From contig OY282610.1 in the NCBI GenBank assembly GCA_958298945.1, positions 31,756,167-31,820,166 of the forward strand: a DNA stretch of 64,000 bases, written 5' to 3'. The position numbers and the translations under genes were made by a program. This DNA is from Atherix ibis (taxonomy: Eukaryota > Arthropoda > Insecta > Diptera > Athericidae). Positions 12,060 through 22,565 of this stretch are shown here, one piece after another (positions within the stretch are counted from its first letter, which is position 1; each line of letters begins with the position of its first letter). Below the pieces are notes generated by a model, which did no database searches, was not told where the DNA came from, and saw only the letters and a list, made by a program, of their open reading frames with translations.

Positions 12060-12577
12060 TATGCGACTTGAGCTAATTGGTCTTGTTTACGACGCCATTA
12101 TTTGCTTTGCGTTTACTTATGCGCAGTCCAAAATTTTTCGCCGCCAGCACAGTTTGGATGAAGGTCTCTCATGTATGTTACATACATAATGTCGATGTCG
12201 TCGGTGTATGCTGACGTATCGTACCCCCCATGCTTACCCCTGAGTCTAGAATCATTCTTTCCAGTACCAGGTTAAAGACAACATATGAAAGTGCGTCTTC
12301 TTACCGGAGACCATTGTGGATATTAAATGGCTCTGAAAGTAACTCTGCTGTCTTTATTCTTCCTCTAACACTAGTCATGGTCTTCCTAGTCAGTCGTATC
12401 AATTTTTCTCCCATTGAGGTGTAAACTTTTCCGCTGCCTATCCTATCATAAGCTGCTTTAAGGTCGATGAACAGATGGTGGATCTCAACAGTTTTTCCAT
12501 CTACTACCGTAGAGAGAAAATCTGATCTGTTGAGAATCTGATCTGTTGCGGATCTCCTATGGTATGAACCGATTGTA

Positions 12578-13345
12578 TTGGGTTATCCGGAAAGTAATTT
12601 TGCTTTTTCCCAACAGAGGCCATAATTGTTTTTTTTTTCACAACCAACTTCACATTTAAGCCGCATAATCATATGTATTTTGACAGCTGACATAGCAAAG
12701 CTTGCTTCGATTGATTGTACAAAGTAGTTTTTGGTTGATACCCTTTTAAATATAGAAAGTGAAAAACAGCATTTTCGGAATATTTTACTTTTTTACAATA
12801 AAAAAAATAAAAATGCTGTTCAAGCAAGAAAAAAATTATTCGATGTGTATGGAGAAGATGTGTTTAGTAAGTGACAGTGCCAAAATTAGTTTGCAAAATT
12901 TTGATCCGGCAATTTTGATCTCGAAGATGCACCACGTTCTAGAAAGCCAGTTGAAGCTGATGAAGACACAATCAAGACATTAATCCAAACCGGCAAATAA
13001 CAGCTCGTGAGATCGCTGAGAGATTAAATTTATCGAATTCGACCATTCATGATCATTTCTTCTTACGGAAAAAATTTTGTGCCCTCGCATTGACGTTTGT
13101 GATTTGCTTCTCAAACGCCAAGAAAATGATATATTTTTGAGGCGTATCATCACTGGGGACGAAAAATGGGTTGTCTACAACAATGTTCAGCCCAAAAGAT
13201 CCTGGAGTAGAAAAGAGGAACCGACTCAGAGTACGTCGAAACTATCTGTTTTTTGAATATTCATCAAAAAAAGGTCATACAATCTGTTTGGTGGGATTTC
13301 AAAAGAACCGTTTATTTTGACGAAATTACTTTCCGAACAACCCAA
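12578..13345 (+). mobile_element. Mellifera-subfamily mariner, internally deleted, nested in LINE
   Basis: 768 bp bounded by TA at 12576-12577 and 13346-13347. The termini match over 25 bp with 3 differences: left TTGGGTTATCCGGAAAGTAA, right (inward) TTGGGTTGTTCGGAAAGTAA. The transposase remnant reads, with frame changes: KLFDVYGEDVFSVRQCQNWF (about 12830-12890), SGNFDLEDAPRSRKPVEADE (about 12905-12965), ITAREIAERLNLSNSTIHDH (about 13000-13055), RRIITGDEKWVVYNN with the first catalytic Asp (about 13140-13185) and PKRSWSRKEEPTQSTSK (about 13190-13240). The sequence then jumps to a strand near the C terminus (VWWDFK) and the right TIR, so the second and third Asp are absent. The wording and the TTGGGTTG termini are those of mellifera-type mariners. 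It could only move in trans. Confidence 0.88.
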
Positions 13346-14060
13346 TATTTTGGTCGAACGGCGCTATCGTGCCTAACGTAATACTCAACAACGTAATACG
13401 TTTACTCCGTATTATCTTATTTGTCATGGGGCATTGATTCGATGTCCCATGTTTAGATCATTAATTTATAAACAGTTTATTGCAGTGTGATGCTTCCATA
13501 CTTAATCAAGTAACTTGCAATCCGGTCGACACCGTGCGACTTGCGGTTATTCAGTCAACTTGATCGCAGCAGCACTTCTTCTTCAGCTCGCGTCCTGACT
13601 GGCTAGTATTCAGGAGTTCATTTATATATTCCACCCATTACCATAATATACCCATTTCGTCGGATATCAGATCACTCTCTTTGCTCAGGCATAATGAGCA
13701 TTATGGTATAAATCGTCTCATCCTGCTCACAGCTAAGTAAAATTTCCACGCCTGGTGCGGTTGCACAGTTAATTTTTCAATTTCTCAGATCTGTTCGTAC
13801 TCCTGAATTTTGGTTTTCGTCTGTGAATCCTCTTCTCTGCTCTTCACAATTCACAGTATTTCTCTAGGCGTGTCCGTGTTCTCTGAGAATATAACATTGC
13901 TCAGTAAGCAGCATTCTTTTGTGCTGTTGCTCGCTTGCAATCATCGTCAAACCAGCCGTTCCCACTTTCTTTGTGGTAATTTTTCACCAATAAAAGTGCC
14001 CTTTAGGTCTTTCCATACCATTTCAATATTTTTTTCATCTCCAGGTCATATATGTTCTTT

Positions 14061-15992
14061 TATATTTCTGATTCCTGCATCCAGTTCTTGTATACACTTC
14101 GTACGAATATGTTCTCTTATTAAATATACATTTTCTTATCAAAATATTAATTAAATAAACGTTATTCTATAATAAATTTAATTTAGTATAAATTAAATAA
14201 ACGACAATCAGAACTCAATACATCTCATTAGTTGGATTTGAATAAAATCATTTTCAATAACTGTTGTACAGTTTGAACAAAATGCTTTAAAAAAAACTTT
14301 ATTATTATTTTGTTAGAAAATAATTTTATGAAAATCAACTAAATACAAAGTAATCGATTTTTACTTATAACTTACAAAAAAAAATCAAACTAAAAAAAAA
14401 ACAAATAAAATCCAAATTTAATAAAATCGCTTGCATATAAATCGTTGAATTAAAATATAAGAAATTCAAACAAGTGTTGTTTGATTAAAGCTTTTAGGGG
14501 TGGTAATATGGAAAATAGACATACCCGTGTAAGTTGAAGGCTATCTAAAAATGGAATAATTTCTATACCAAATATAAATCATTACAAAGATTGATGGAGT
14601 GGTGCTTGTTTGGGATGGTGGGGTTGGTAGATGGGATAAAGAGGAAACACATTCAGGGTGAACTTTATCAAAGCAAAACAAACAGCTGATAGCTAATCAA
14701 AAACCCAAATATGCCATGTCTCGTGTTTTGATAAATTGATTTTTAAATCCGTTTTATGGTAATTTATTCAACATTTGCATAAAATCTCAATTCATTTTTA
14801 CGCATAATGTAAATTAATTTGAATGTTTCTTGATAGATTAGGGAAAAGTACTCATCATCAAATGTTGAAAGCTCTTACTTACTTCTACCACAACGAACTA
14901 ATTTGAATGCATATAAATTTAATGATTAGATCAAATGTAAAATCTACCAAAAAAAAAAAAAAAACTTAAAGGAAATTTGTTATTTTATATAAAATGTATT
15001 TTAAATTTTCAAATAAGGCAAAGACTTAAAGCGGATTTTATTTAAGAATATTTGTTTAGTCTTATAAGGATATTTTCAGCTGAACAGCAGTAAAATAAAT
15101 TTCAAATAATTTAAATATTTACCAAATTTAAGATAGAAAAATTGACTATAATTAATTATGAGATTACATAATATCTTTATGACCATCCACTACTATATAT
15201 TAGGTTATGGACATTTTTGAATCATATTTTTCTTGTCCACGTAAAAGTTTTCCCGTCGTTTACACGATAGTAATGATTAGAGCCGTTTATGAACAGATTT
15301 TGTGCCCTTTTAGAGTCTCTTAATAATAAATTTGGGATTATGAAATTTTACTATAATAAATAGTACTAAAGTTATTATTTAATAAATGTTATAAGTTTTG
15401 TTTGATCCTATAATAAGATGTGCTTTAAAATAAGCCATAAACACTTTAGACCAAATATTCTACAATATATAATTAAAAAAAAAAAAAAATTAAATAATAT
15501 GAAAGATATTTTTATGTTATTATGTTGGTAACTATGTATTGCAGTAAATAATAAATTTGTCAGCTATTTAATATTATTGGACATCGATAGCATTACTTGT
15601 AATTTTAAAAATTGAAAAAATTGAAGTTTACTTATTTAGAAGGAAAAACTGTCAAGGATATAACATTAAAGTTGGATAATATAATTGAAGATACATTCTC
15701 GGTAGATTAGAGGCCATAGATCGATAGGAGATTGAAAAAACTTGATTTCGGGAGAGCATCGACTTTGGACATCATATATTGGTCTAAGGAGAAAAAGCAT
15801 TGCAAAATCAAATACATTTAAAAAATAATAATAATAGAAAGGATCATTTTTGGGTATCTATGGTGCATTAAGTGTTGTTCGCACCAAACTTACAATAATT
15901 TTTGCGTTAAGACCCTAAGCATGTAAAGTGACTGAGATCTTGTACATCTTCCACGATGCACATGATTATTCACACGTAACTTTTTGGAGATA
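14061..15992. other. A/T-rich DNA, nothing recognised
   Basis: Low-complexity A/T-rich sequence with poly-A runs (for example near 14948-14965 and 15475-15490). No open frame with a domain, no repeat unit and no transposon termini were seen. Confidence 0.5.
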
Positions 15993-16750
15993 CGAGATCT
16001 GTTCAAAAAGTATCTTCGAGATCTGTTCAAAAAGAATTTTTAATTTCCGCGAATTACGTATATTTGATTTTCGATTTTTTGTGGCGTTATGTTGGTACTT
16101 ATGTCTCGACAAGTTTCGGTCATTTTGAATGTTGAGTTAATTTGACAGCTGCTTTGCTTGCACGTGTTTTGGCTCGTCTTCGAAAGAATTTGTATCAAAT
16201 TTTGTGTGAAAAACCAAATTAATTGCGCGGACGCATTCTGAATGTTGACTGTGGCATATGGTGAAGCTACCTTGGACCGAAGCAACGTTTATCGGTGGTA
16301 CAAAATGTTGTCAGAGGGCCGAGAAGATGTGAACGACGAAAAGTTCGGATGTGAAGGTTTTGCTTACAGTTTTCTTCGATTGTAGAGGCGTGGTGTATCA
16401 TGAGTTCTTGCCATAGGGTAGAACGGTCAATAAGGAATATTACCTGAAAGTTATGCGCAAGTTGCGCGAAGCAATCCGCCAGAAACGCCTGGATTTGTGG
16501 AAGAGAAAAAATTTGCTTCTGCACCATGATAACGCCCCTGCTCACGCATCGTTGCTTGTGCGCGAATTTTTGGCGTTGCACTACGATTGAGGAGATTTTT
16601 AGGAATGCTTCGAGGATTGGGAAAAACGTTGGCACAAGTGTATAATATCTGGTGGGTATTACTTTGAAGGGTACAAAATAGATATTCATGAATAAATAAA
16701 TAATTTTTGAAAAAAACACAAAATTCGCGATACTTTTTGAACAGACCTCG
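15993..16750 (+). mobile_element. Internally deleted mariner-like element with tandemly duplicated left terminus
   Basis: 758 bp bounded by TA at 15991-15992 and 16751-16752. The right terminus (inward) starts CGAGGTCTGTTCAAAAAGTA; the left starts CGAGATCTGTTCAAAAAGTA. The left terminus is present twice in a row: 24-bp units at 15993 and 16017. The remnant transposase reads YGEATLDRSNVYRWYKMLSE (near 16259-16320), then after a deletion VFFDCRGVVYHEFLP.GR (near 16365-16425), MRKLREAIRQKRLDLWKRKN, LHHDNAPAHASLLVREFLA with the second Asp (about 16520-16585), another deletion that removes the third Asp region, and a C terminus like FEDWEKRWHKCIISGGYYFE (about 16608-16670). The first Asp region is also gone, so this is a non-autonomous derivative. 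Confidence 0.85.
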
Positions 16751-17035
16751 TACATATCCCTCTACCCAAACTAGATAGGTTTTGGTATATTGAGAGTTTT
16801 GCAAGAACTTCAACACTCTGAAAATATTAGTTAGGGTCTCACTGGGCAGCAAGCTCCAAATCGTTCATATTCACCAAATTTGGCTATACTAGAAACTGAA
16901 AATCATTCCGATTTCGAAATTTTATTCCGATATAAAATTTGAAGAACCTTCCCTTCGAGAGGGTCTCAAAAAAATTGAAAGACGTTTAGCAATGTGAAAT
17001 GAGCTAAGAAAGGATTATGAGATAATAACAAACAG
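16751..17035 (+). mobile_element. Probable mariner C-terminal relic
   Basis: Directly beyond the previous element, the plus strand reads APNRSYSPNLAILE (about 16852-16895; family HPPYSPDLAPsD) and, about 75 bp later, EGLKKIERRLAM.NELRKDYE (about 16958-17022; family GIeKLEkRwnkCiELrGDYVE). The spacing is right for the end of a DD34D transposase. It is badly degraded, the third catalytic Asp position is lost, and no termini were found. Confidence 0.45.
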
Positions 17036-18897
17036 ATTTAGATAATAGTATTTATTAACGTGAATGATTATGGGGAGTCATCATGCAACTGCCTTTAAAT
17101 TAGATGGAAGGACATGATCCATGGCAGAAAGTAAAAATTACGTGGTCATATTTGCGTTCGTTCACTTTAACTCTCCAATTTGGTTTTGCAGAATTTCAGA
17201 AGCATACTTGTATGTGGCAAAGATATCGGATCCCATGTAATACATAATCCAATATCGGAGAGATATTGCAAAGTAAATTGGATTCTTTTATTTGGAAACG
17301 CCAATTTGCAAAGAATGATTTTAAACATCAGATAATAGATGGAAAAAAAAGATCCTCTTGAGTTTTCAGAGTAATACTGGGTACAATAAATACTCTTTTC
17401 TTTCTAAAGTTTATGTAATAAAATCAACAACTAATAAATTGAATTATTATCGAATTCAATTTGAGGAAAAATTAATTTAAAAAAAAAAATGATTTGTTTT
17501 AACTGCCATTTTGAAAATTTTTCGAATCCACCCTCGTAAAGATTACTTATCTATAAACTAATTTATTGAATTTTTTTTGTCGTATGTTTCAAATCCTTAT
17601 TTAAATAATTTACAATTACAAATAGTCTCATTATTTTGATTGCAGTTAATATTTTGATTGTCACAATGTGACAGTAAAAAAATATCGCTGGAGGTATAGT
17701 TATAAATACATAAGAAATATACAAAAAAAAAATCCTGTCTAGGAATTTTTCGAAGAGAGACCTTTTAAATGAGATAATATTTTTCAAATGTGCAAATTGT
17801 ACAGTATTCATGAACGGTTATATTTCTTATTTGAGGTGACATATGACTACACTCGCAGTGCTATTGCCACAAACGAATGACTTTCAAATAAATAAATATG
17901 TTTGGATGGATGGATGTTGACTGCCACTATATGCATTCCCCTATTCGTGTATGCGTTAACCTCCATATAATATACACCAAAAATAAAGCACATATTCGTG
18001 CAGATGGACGAAAATTGAGGATGACAATATGCTGCTGCCTGGCATGTCACATGATAACAATCGAAAATTAGGGGCTAGGCAAGATAAATTTCTTCTCATT
18101 ATCTTCAATTGTTCCAGACAAGAATGTTTTCGTAAAGATGATATAAAATGAAAATAAATAAAAATCGGTATTGGCAAACAACCAAAAAAAATAAAAAAAT
18201 AGGGGCACAGATAAAGTACGTATTAAAACCACCCCAGAAAACAAAGTGTTCAGCACGTGCAGAATCAAATCCAGCCCCAATCGAAAATTTTCGAATTTAC
18301 TCAAGGGTACCTGAGGTAGTCACTAACAAACGAATAACACGATTATGTATAGTGTAGGAAGTATGGTGGATATTTTTGTAATATTATGTATATGTGGGAG
18401 TGTAAAGGGTGGCCATGTGATGGAAAAGGAACATATGAAAAAGTGCCATACTTATGAGTGATCAAATTACAAAACTTTTACTCATAATCCATCAAATTAA
18501 ATTGAAGGCATTAAATTATATTCCTTTGGTCCTGTTTGTGTATAATCCCATCCCTTTGGTAAAATAAATTTTCGGTTAGCTTGTTGCTGTATAAATTTTC
18601 TTATTGTAACTTTAATTCTGAATCTAAGAATTCTTATGCTTTAAGAAAAAAAGATTTATTATTTTTGGTTTGTTTTTTCAAAGTTTTTTTTTCAAGAACA
18701 ACTCAGATAATTTGGCAACAACTTAAGGGCACCTTAGTTGCAGAACTAGCTAGAATCGAACTCAAAACTTCTGTGTTCTTGTGACGTTTGATCGGAACAA
18801 ACATTTTCGTTGGTTTTTTTCTCAAATAAATTTCAATCATTTCTAATAATTTAGAAGATTTTATTTAATTTAGTAGGAAAACTGTAAGGAGACTTAC
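17036..18897. other. A/T-rich DNA, probably intron downstream of the host exon
   Basis: No recognised coding sequence. The stretch directly below 18898 carries the splice donor of the minus-strand exon (GTAAGT complement at 18892-18897) and so is intron if that gene model is right. Open frames at 17563-18357 overlap each other on both strands and have no recognisable domain. A short tRNA-B-box-like string (AATCGAACTC) near 18752-18761 is not supported by a cloverleaf. Confidence 0.4.
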
Positions 18898-19524
18898 CTC
18901 AAAATCAATTTCTGGTGCTAGACATTCATCAAAGATATTATGTTCATCAATCTGTTCACCAATTGATGAACCATTAAATATGAATTCAGTTGTAAAAGTG
19001 TCAGTTTGAACAGCAGCCGAGATGAAAATTTTCGAATTTTCTTTTTCTGTACAAGCTGTTGGCGAGGTGCAATCTATCACATGGAATGCTGTCGTCAAAT
19101 TAGTGGCATTTGCATCATTTTCATTATTTAAAGTATTATCAAACCCCTTTCCACAGCCTATTCGAGACATAGGTGTCCCTATTTCTAAGCCAATACCATA
19201 AAATAGTTCTGTTTTCTTATCGTCATCGAATTGATTATTTTGACTTTCATTATTTTCTAGATCATTTCTGAGAATTTTTGTCTCTCCTATTAGAAATTCA
19301 TTATTTTCTGTATTTTCTTGTTGCTCAGATTTGTTTAGACTTTCATTCTGTTCTTGTAATAATTCAATAGCCTCAGAAGTTCTATCACTTGAAATAGGAT
19401 CCTTAATTGTATCAACATTTAAACGGCGAGGACGTCGGATTTCTACCACAATTGGTTCAGGGGCTTTTAGGAACATTTGTATAGCTTCCTCATGAGGCAT
19501 TTGGCTAACATCAACGCCATTTAT
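18898..19524 (-). CDS. Host gene exon: second half of a PDZ domain plus linker, PDZRN3/4-like
   Basis: A 627-bp, 209-codon open exon in phase 0-0. On the minus strand it follows a polypyrimidine tract and TTTTCAG (acceptor AG at 19526-19525) and ends GAG before GTAAGT (donor at 18897-18892), both consensus. It opens INGVDVSQMPHEEAIQMFLK and continues APEPIVVEIRRPRR, i.e. the carboxylate-distal half of a PDZ domain: the alpha-B helix with its His (HEEAI), as in class I PDZ domains, and the last strand VVEIRR. A Glu/Asn/Ser-rich linker follows, with SAAVQTDTFTTEFIF and finally LAPEIDFE. In PDZRN3/4 E3 ligases the first PDZ is followed by a linker with a GTQTDIT-like motif and an acidic stretch before PDZ2, which is the best match I know. 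The Asn/Gln-rich linker suits an insect orthologue. The rest of PDZ1 must lie in an upstream exon at higher coordinates; no neighbour exon was found. Exon call is strong; gene name is inferred. Confidence 0.75.
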
Positions 19525-20770
19525 CTGAAAATAATCAAAACAATAAATGTTTAGAAAAAATTCCATACAAAAAAAATAAAATTCTCTATTTTAAAGAAAA
19601 ATATCTATTTGCTATTTTTCATCAGAAAAACTTTCAAAAATCACTTTAGATTCTTATGATTCTTTGTTAAGGTATGTGAAATGCAGTATCATATTAAGTC
19701 ACGTAAAATATTGTGAAAAGAATGAAATTGCAGTTTACACGAGTGTATTATATAAATATTTTGTTGGTGATCCTAAAATTCAATAAAGACTTTTACTCTA
19801 GTACGTTAAAAATTTTTTTTTTTTATAACAAGTAATATCAGCAAATACCTCAACTCGAAAAATTGCCATTCGGAGGGATGACATATGATTAGATGACAAG
19901 AAAAACGAGAAATTCCAAATTTTTTCGAATTTACAGAAATAGCGAAGACAGTTGCTGTAGAAATTGTACATGTTGTCGAAGGACCAGAGAGTCTCTACAT
20001 GGAAAAGTGTCACGTATTGATAGAAAATTTTCAATTTCATATATTTTTCCAACGCTTCCATTGACGTATGCAGCCAGTCCCCATATAACTTTCCTTATGA
20101 AAACACAATATAATAGAATCTGATAAACGATGTGTCTGCAAATCATTCGAACATTTCGTAACCATTTCTATACACAACGTTCCTGTACAAATATTCTCTA
20201 CAATATTAGTTAAGATTGCATTTACTTACTTATCCATCTAATGCTTACCAAGCAATCTAAATATATGTCCACTCGAGAGAGTAAAATTCCAGTAAATTGG
20301 AAAATTAATGTTATACATAATATTGAATATGATTGAATTTTTCATATTTTTTTTTACAAAATAAATCTAATAGGTTATGTTATAGGATATTCTCTAATAT
20401 GTTTTCATAGTTTTCGTAGTTTCAAAAGAAAATTGCATATTTGGACTCGTATTGTTAAATCGTTGTTCATAAAAGTCTTAAGCATATCGAACTTGAAAAG
20501 CTTTGTTACCTTATTGATCAAAGTAGTAGTATTATTTATCAAAATATTTATTATGGAGATCCAATATTTCAATGTGTTCTAATATCTTGTTTGTTACATA
20601 TCTTAAACATGATCTAGAAAAAATTCCCAACATACTTTTAAAATTCTCCAAACTCAAATCCAAATCATCTAAAACTGATCTACCAACTGATCTGAAGATT
20701 TTACTCTCAGGCATGAACCATTCTCTCTAATATATTTTAAATACTACAAGATCATAAAGTTTTGTATCTA
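19525..20770. other. Presumed intron upstream of the host exon, A/T-rich
   Basis: The acceptor of the minus-strand exon lies at its left end. The rest is A/T-rich. Around 19860-20130 composition is more balanced and open frames exist on both strands (19798-20061 minus; 19893-20123 plus), but I recognise no domain and could not fit them to the missing half of the PDZ domain. Another 60-codon open frame at 20532-20714 (minus) has normal amino-acid composition but no known motif. Confidence 0.4.
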
Positions 20771-21983
20771 CGAGGGTCATTCAACAAGTACTTACCTCGA
20801 TACACTTGGCCCAGCGATGCTCTAACTTTTTTAACCCGTCCAAAAAATACATTTTCTCGAGGGAAGCAAAATAGGCCTCCGTGGCGAAGATGACCTCCTC
20901 ATTCGATCCAAATCTATTACCGGCGAGTGATTTTTTCAGGTTTGGAAACAAAAAGTAGTAACAGGGGGCCAAATCTGGAGAGTACGGTGGATGGGGCAGC
21001 AATTCGTAGCGCAATTCGACCAATTTGGCCATGGCGACGGCGGAGGTGTGAGCCGGCGCGTTGTCGTGGTGGAACAGCACTTTTTTCTTCGCAAAGCGGG
21101 GCCGCTTTTTCTTCAATTCGACGTCAAATCGGCCCAATAATTCGATGTCAAATCGGCCCCGTGATTGTTTTATCCTTCTCGAGGTAATCGATGTGGATCA
21201 CACCTTGTGAATCCCAGAAAACGGTGGCCATCACCTTTCCGGCCGATCGAACCGTCTTCGCCTTCTTCGGAGCACGTTCGCCGGGTGAAGTCAACTGTTT
21301 CGACTGTTCCTTGGTCTCTGGTGTATACCAGTGAATCCATGTTTTGTTGACGGTCATGAAACGACGAAAGAACTCCGCTGGATTGCGCTGAAACAGCGCC
21401 AAACACGTCACCGATGTGGTTTCACGGTTGCGCTTGTTTTCCGGTGTGAGCAAACGCGGCACCCATCGCGCCGACAGCTATCTCATGCCCAGTTCTTCGT
21501 GTAGAATATGATGCACCGTTCCTACTGCGATGCCCACAGTCTCAGCTATCTCGTGAACCTTCAATCGACGGTCTGCCAACACGAGATCGTGGACTTTTTA
21601 AACGTTTTCCTCCGTAGCAGCCGTTTTCGGGGCACCTGGGCGTGGCTCATCAAAAACAGACGTGCGGCTACGAACAAACTCGTTGAACCAATTCTTGACG
21701 GTCGCCATCGAAGGAGAAGAGTCACCATACACAGCATCCAAGCGATCTTTGATTTCGCTGCGCGTTTTCCCTTCCAAAAACAAGAATCTTATCACCGAAC
21801 GATATTGTTCTTTTTCCATTTTTGTGCAACCGACCGACACGCTCGCTTTCAAAGGCTCTCAAAAAAAAACTAATGAAACTTTGACAGTAGGTTACTAACA
21901 AAATGTACTGCACGATGGTAAATTTCTTTTGTGACAGCAGTTCCATCGGGCGGTGAGGCTAAGTACTTGTTGAATGACCCTCG
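20771..21983 (-). mobile_element. Mariner, CGAGGGTCATTC-terminus family, copy B (defective)
   Basis: 1213 bp bounded by TA at 20769-20770 and 21984-21985. The termini share an identical 24 bp, starting CGAGGGTCATTCAACAAGTA. The 3' untranslated end is shortened: compared with copy A (10736-12059) about 60 bp between the last codons (CIE) and the terminus are gone. It provides the intact reading for several segments damaged in copy A and vice versa, so the two copies decayed independently. Confidence 0.92.
20781..21819 (-). pseudogene. Mariner transposase with two nonsense codons and two catalytic substitutions
   Basis: Start ATG at 21819 (MEKEQYRSVIRFLFLEGK). The HTH region is open to about 21598, where AAA became TAA (EENV.KVHDL). 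A second nonsense change, AAG to TAG, lies in MR.LSARWVP (near 21480). The frame 21462-21148 carries PRLLTPENKRNRE, the first catalytic motif as TVNKTW instead of TVDETW (AAC at 21348-21346), and FWDSQGVIHIDYL. A deletion in the TITGAYY region is followed by 21137-20781 with HHDNAPAHTS (second Asp intact) and APCYYF instead of APCDYF (TAC at 20960-20958). The protein ends truncated at KCIE. With Asp 1 changed to Asn and Asp 3 to Tyr it cannot be catalytic. Confidence 0.9.
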
Positions 21984-22059
21984 TAGAACTGAGCATAGAC
22001 AAATGCTTGACATGAAATCCACTCACTAGACTTAAAATACTAAAACTAAACAGACGATA

Positions 22060-22370
22060 CCACCAACTACTACAACTTCTAAAAAAAAACGTATAAAACT
22101 GAACTAGATCTCTCGGACCCTACTAGGCCTTCCAGTTCCCATCGATTCCAACACTTTTAATTCCGCAATATTGTTATTCATCGCGATCTTAAAGTTTCAT
22201 TTGTTTGTGATATGGCTGTAGCTCGTTATAGAAAGTTTCATTTCCGTCTCCCAATCATACCAAATTCCTTGTTCGAACGCCATGCTTTACGTCCTTCTCT
22301 TGAAGCACTCACCGATAACTTAAGCGATACTGATCCCGCGATTTGTTTAAATCCTAACTTCTATACATGA
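22060..22370 (+). mobile_element. Jockey-like LINE ORF2 C-terminal end
   Basis: The plus strand is open for about 70 codons after a stop near 22158 and reads RNIVIHRDLKVSF, CDMAVARYRKFHFRL and IPNSLFERHA before a stop at about 22368. The minus-strand LINE at 61236-62340 has the same end in its own copy (HRDLNVPFVHD, ARYKKFHS), so the two belong to one jockey-like family. It is severely 5'-truncated, with no identifiable poly-A tail because another LINE end of opposite orientation starts immediately after it. Confidence 0.6.
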
Positions 22371-22565
22371 ACAAAGGGGAGCATTTAAATCACGATGAAT
22401 AAATTGATTTCTTTGGGAGGATTTTGAATTAACTGGATGACATTCGACTGCAATTGGAACGCCTAATAGAACCCTGAAGTTTAATACTGTTTGTCCAGAT
22501 CGGTTTTATCAATATATTATAAATTCTAAGTTGATCCTCTACGGTATTTTTCGATAACTTCTATT
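22371..22565 (-). mobile_element. Jockey-like LINE ORF2 fragment
   Basis: On the minus strand: NLYIIY.KPIWTNSIKLQGS (family LLIYNTILKPIWTYGiqLWG) then FIHRDLNAPL. It matches the copy at 61490-61680 base by base over much of its length (for example CATGAAC.AAGGG.A.CATTTAA near 22370 and 61487). It meets the plus-strand fragment at 22060-22370 tail to tail, suggesting two insertions or a rearrangement. Confidence 0.6.

Larger units (their letters stand above)
10190..14060 (-). mobile_element. LINE (RTE-like, clade uncertain) relic, split by two nested mariners
   Basis: Minus-strand LINE ORF2 in three pieces. Piece 1 (about 14060-13346): endonuclease-RT linker and early RT, with degenerate AAsrTVSTGLQVT (family AAGkDGiPaEL) and ITLLSITLGTIAPFDQ (family NYRGISLLNvAYKil). 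Piece 2 (12577-12060): DFLSTVVDGKTVEIHHLFIDLKA (start only), a YTDDIDIM catalytic box near 12207-12191 and GLRISKRKANN. Piece 3 (10735-10190): PVFMYLSENWVLR, LSAFERRILREIFDS, NRLWWSGHF and RPCLRWMDGASRDAKNILG, the typical C-terminal domain. Removing the mariners at 10736-12059 and 12578-13345 with one TA each restores collinear LINE sequence. Frameshifts and stops are frequent. A second copy lies at 51560-52440. Clade assignment needs a phylogeny. Confidence 0.8.

Noticed and set aside
18735..18785. tRNA-like B-box string (AATCGAACTC)
   Set aside because: No A box at the right distance and no cloverleaf could be drawn.
19925..20040. Plus-strand reading TEIAKTVAVEIVHVVEG resembling a mariner HTH
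   Set aside because: No flanking transposase motifs, and the other frames are equally open; also considered and not accepted as the missing PDZ half on the minus strand.
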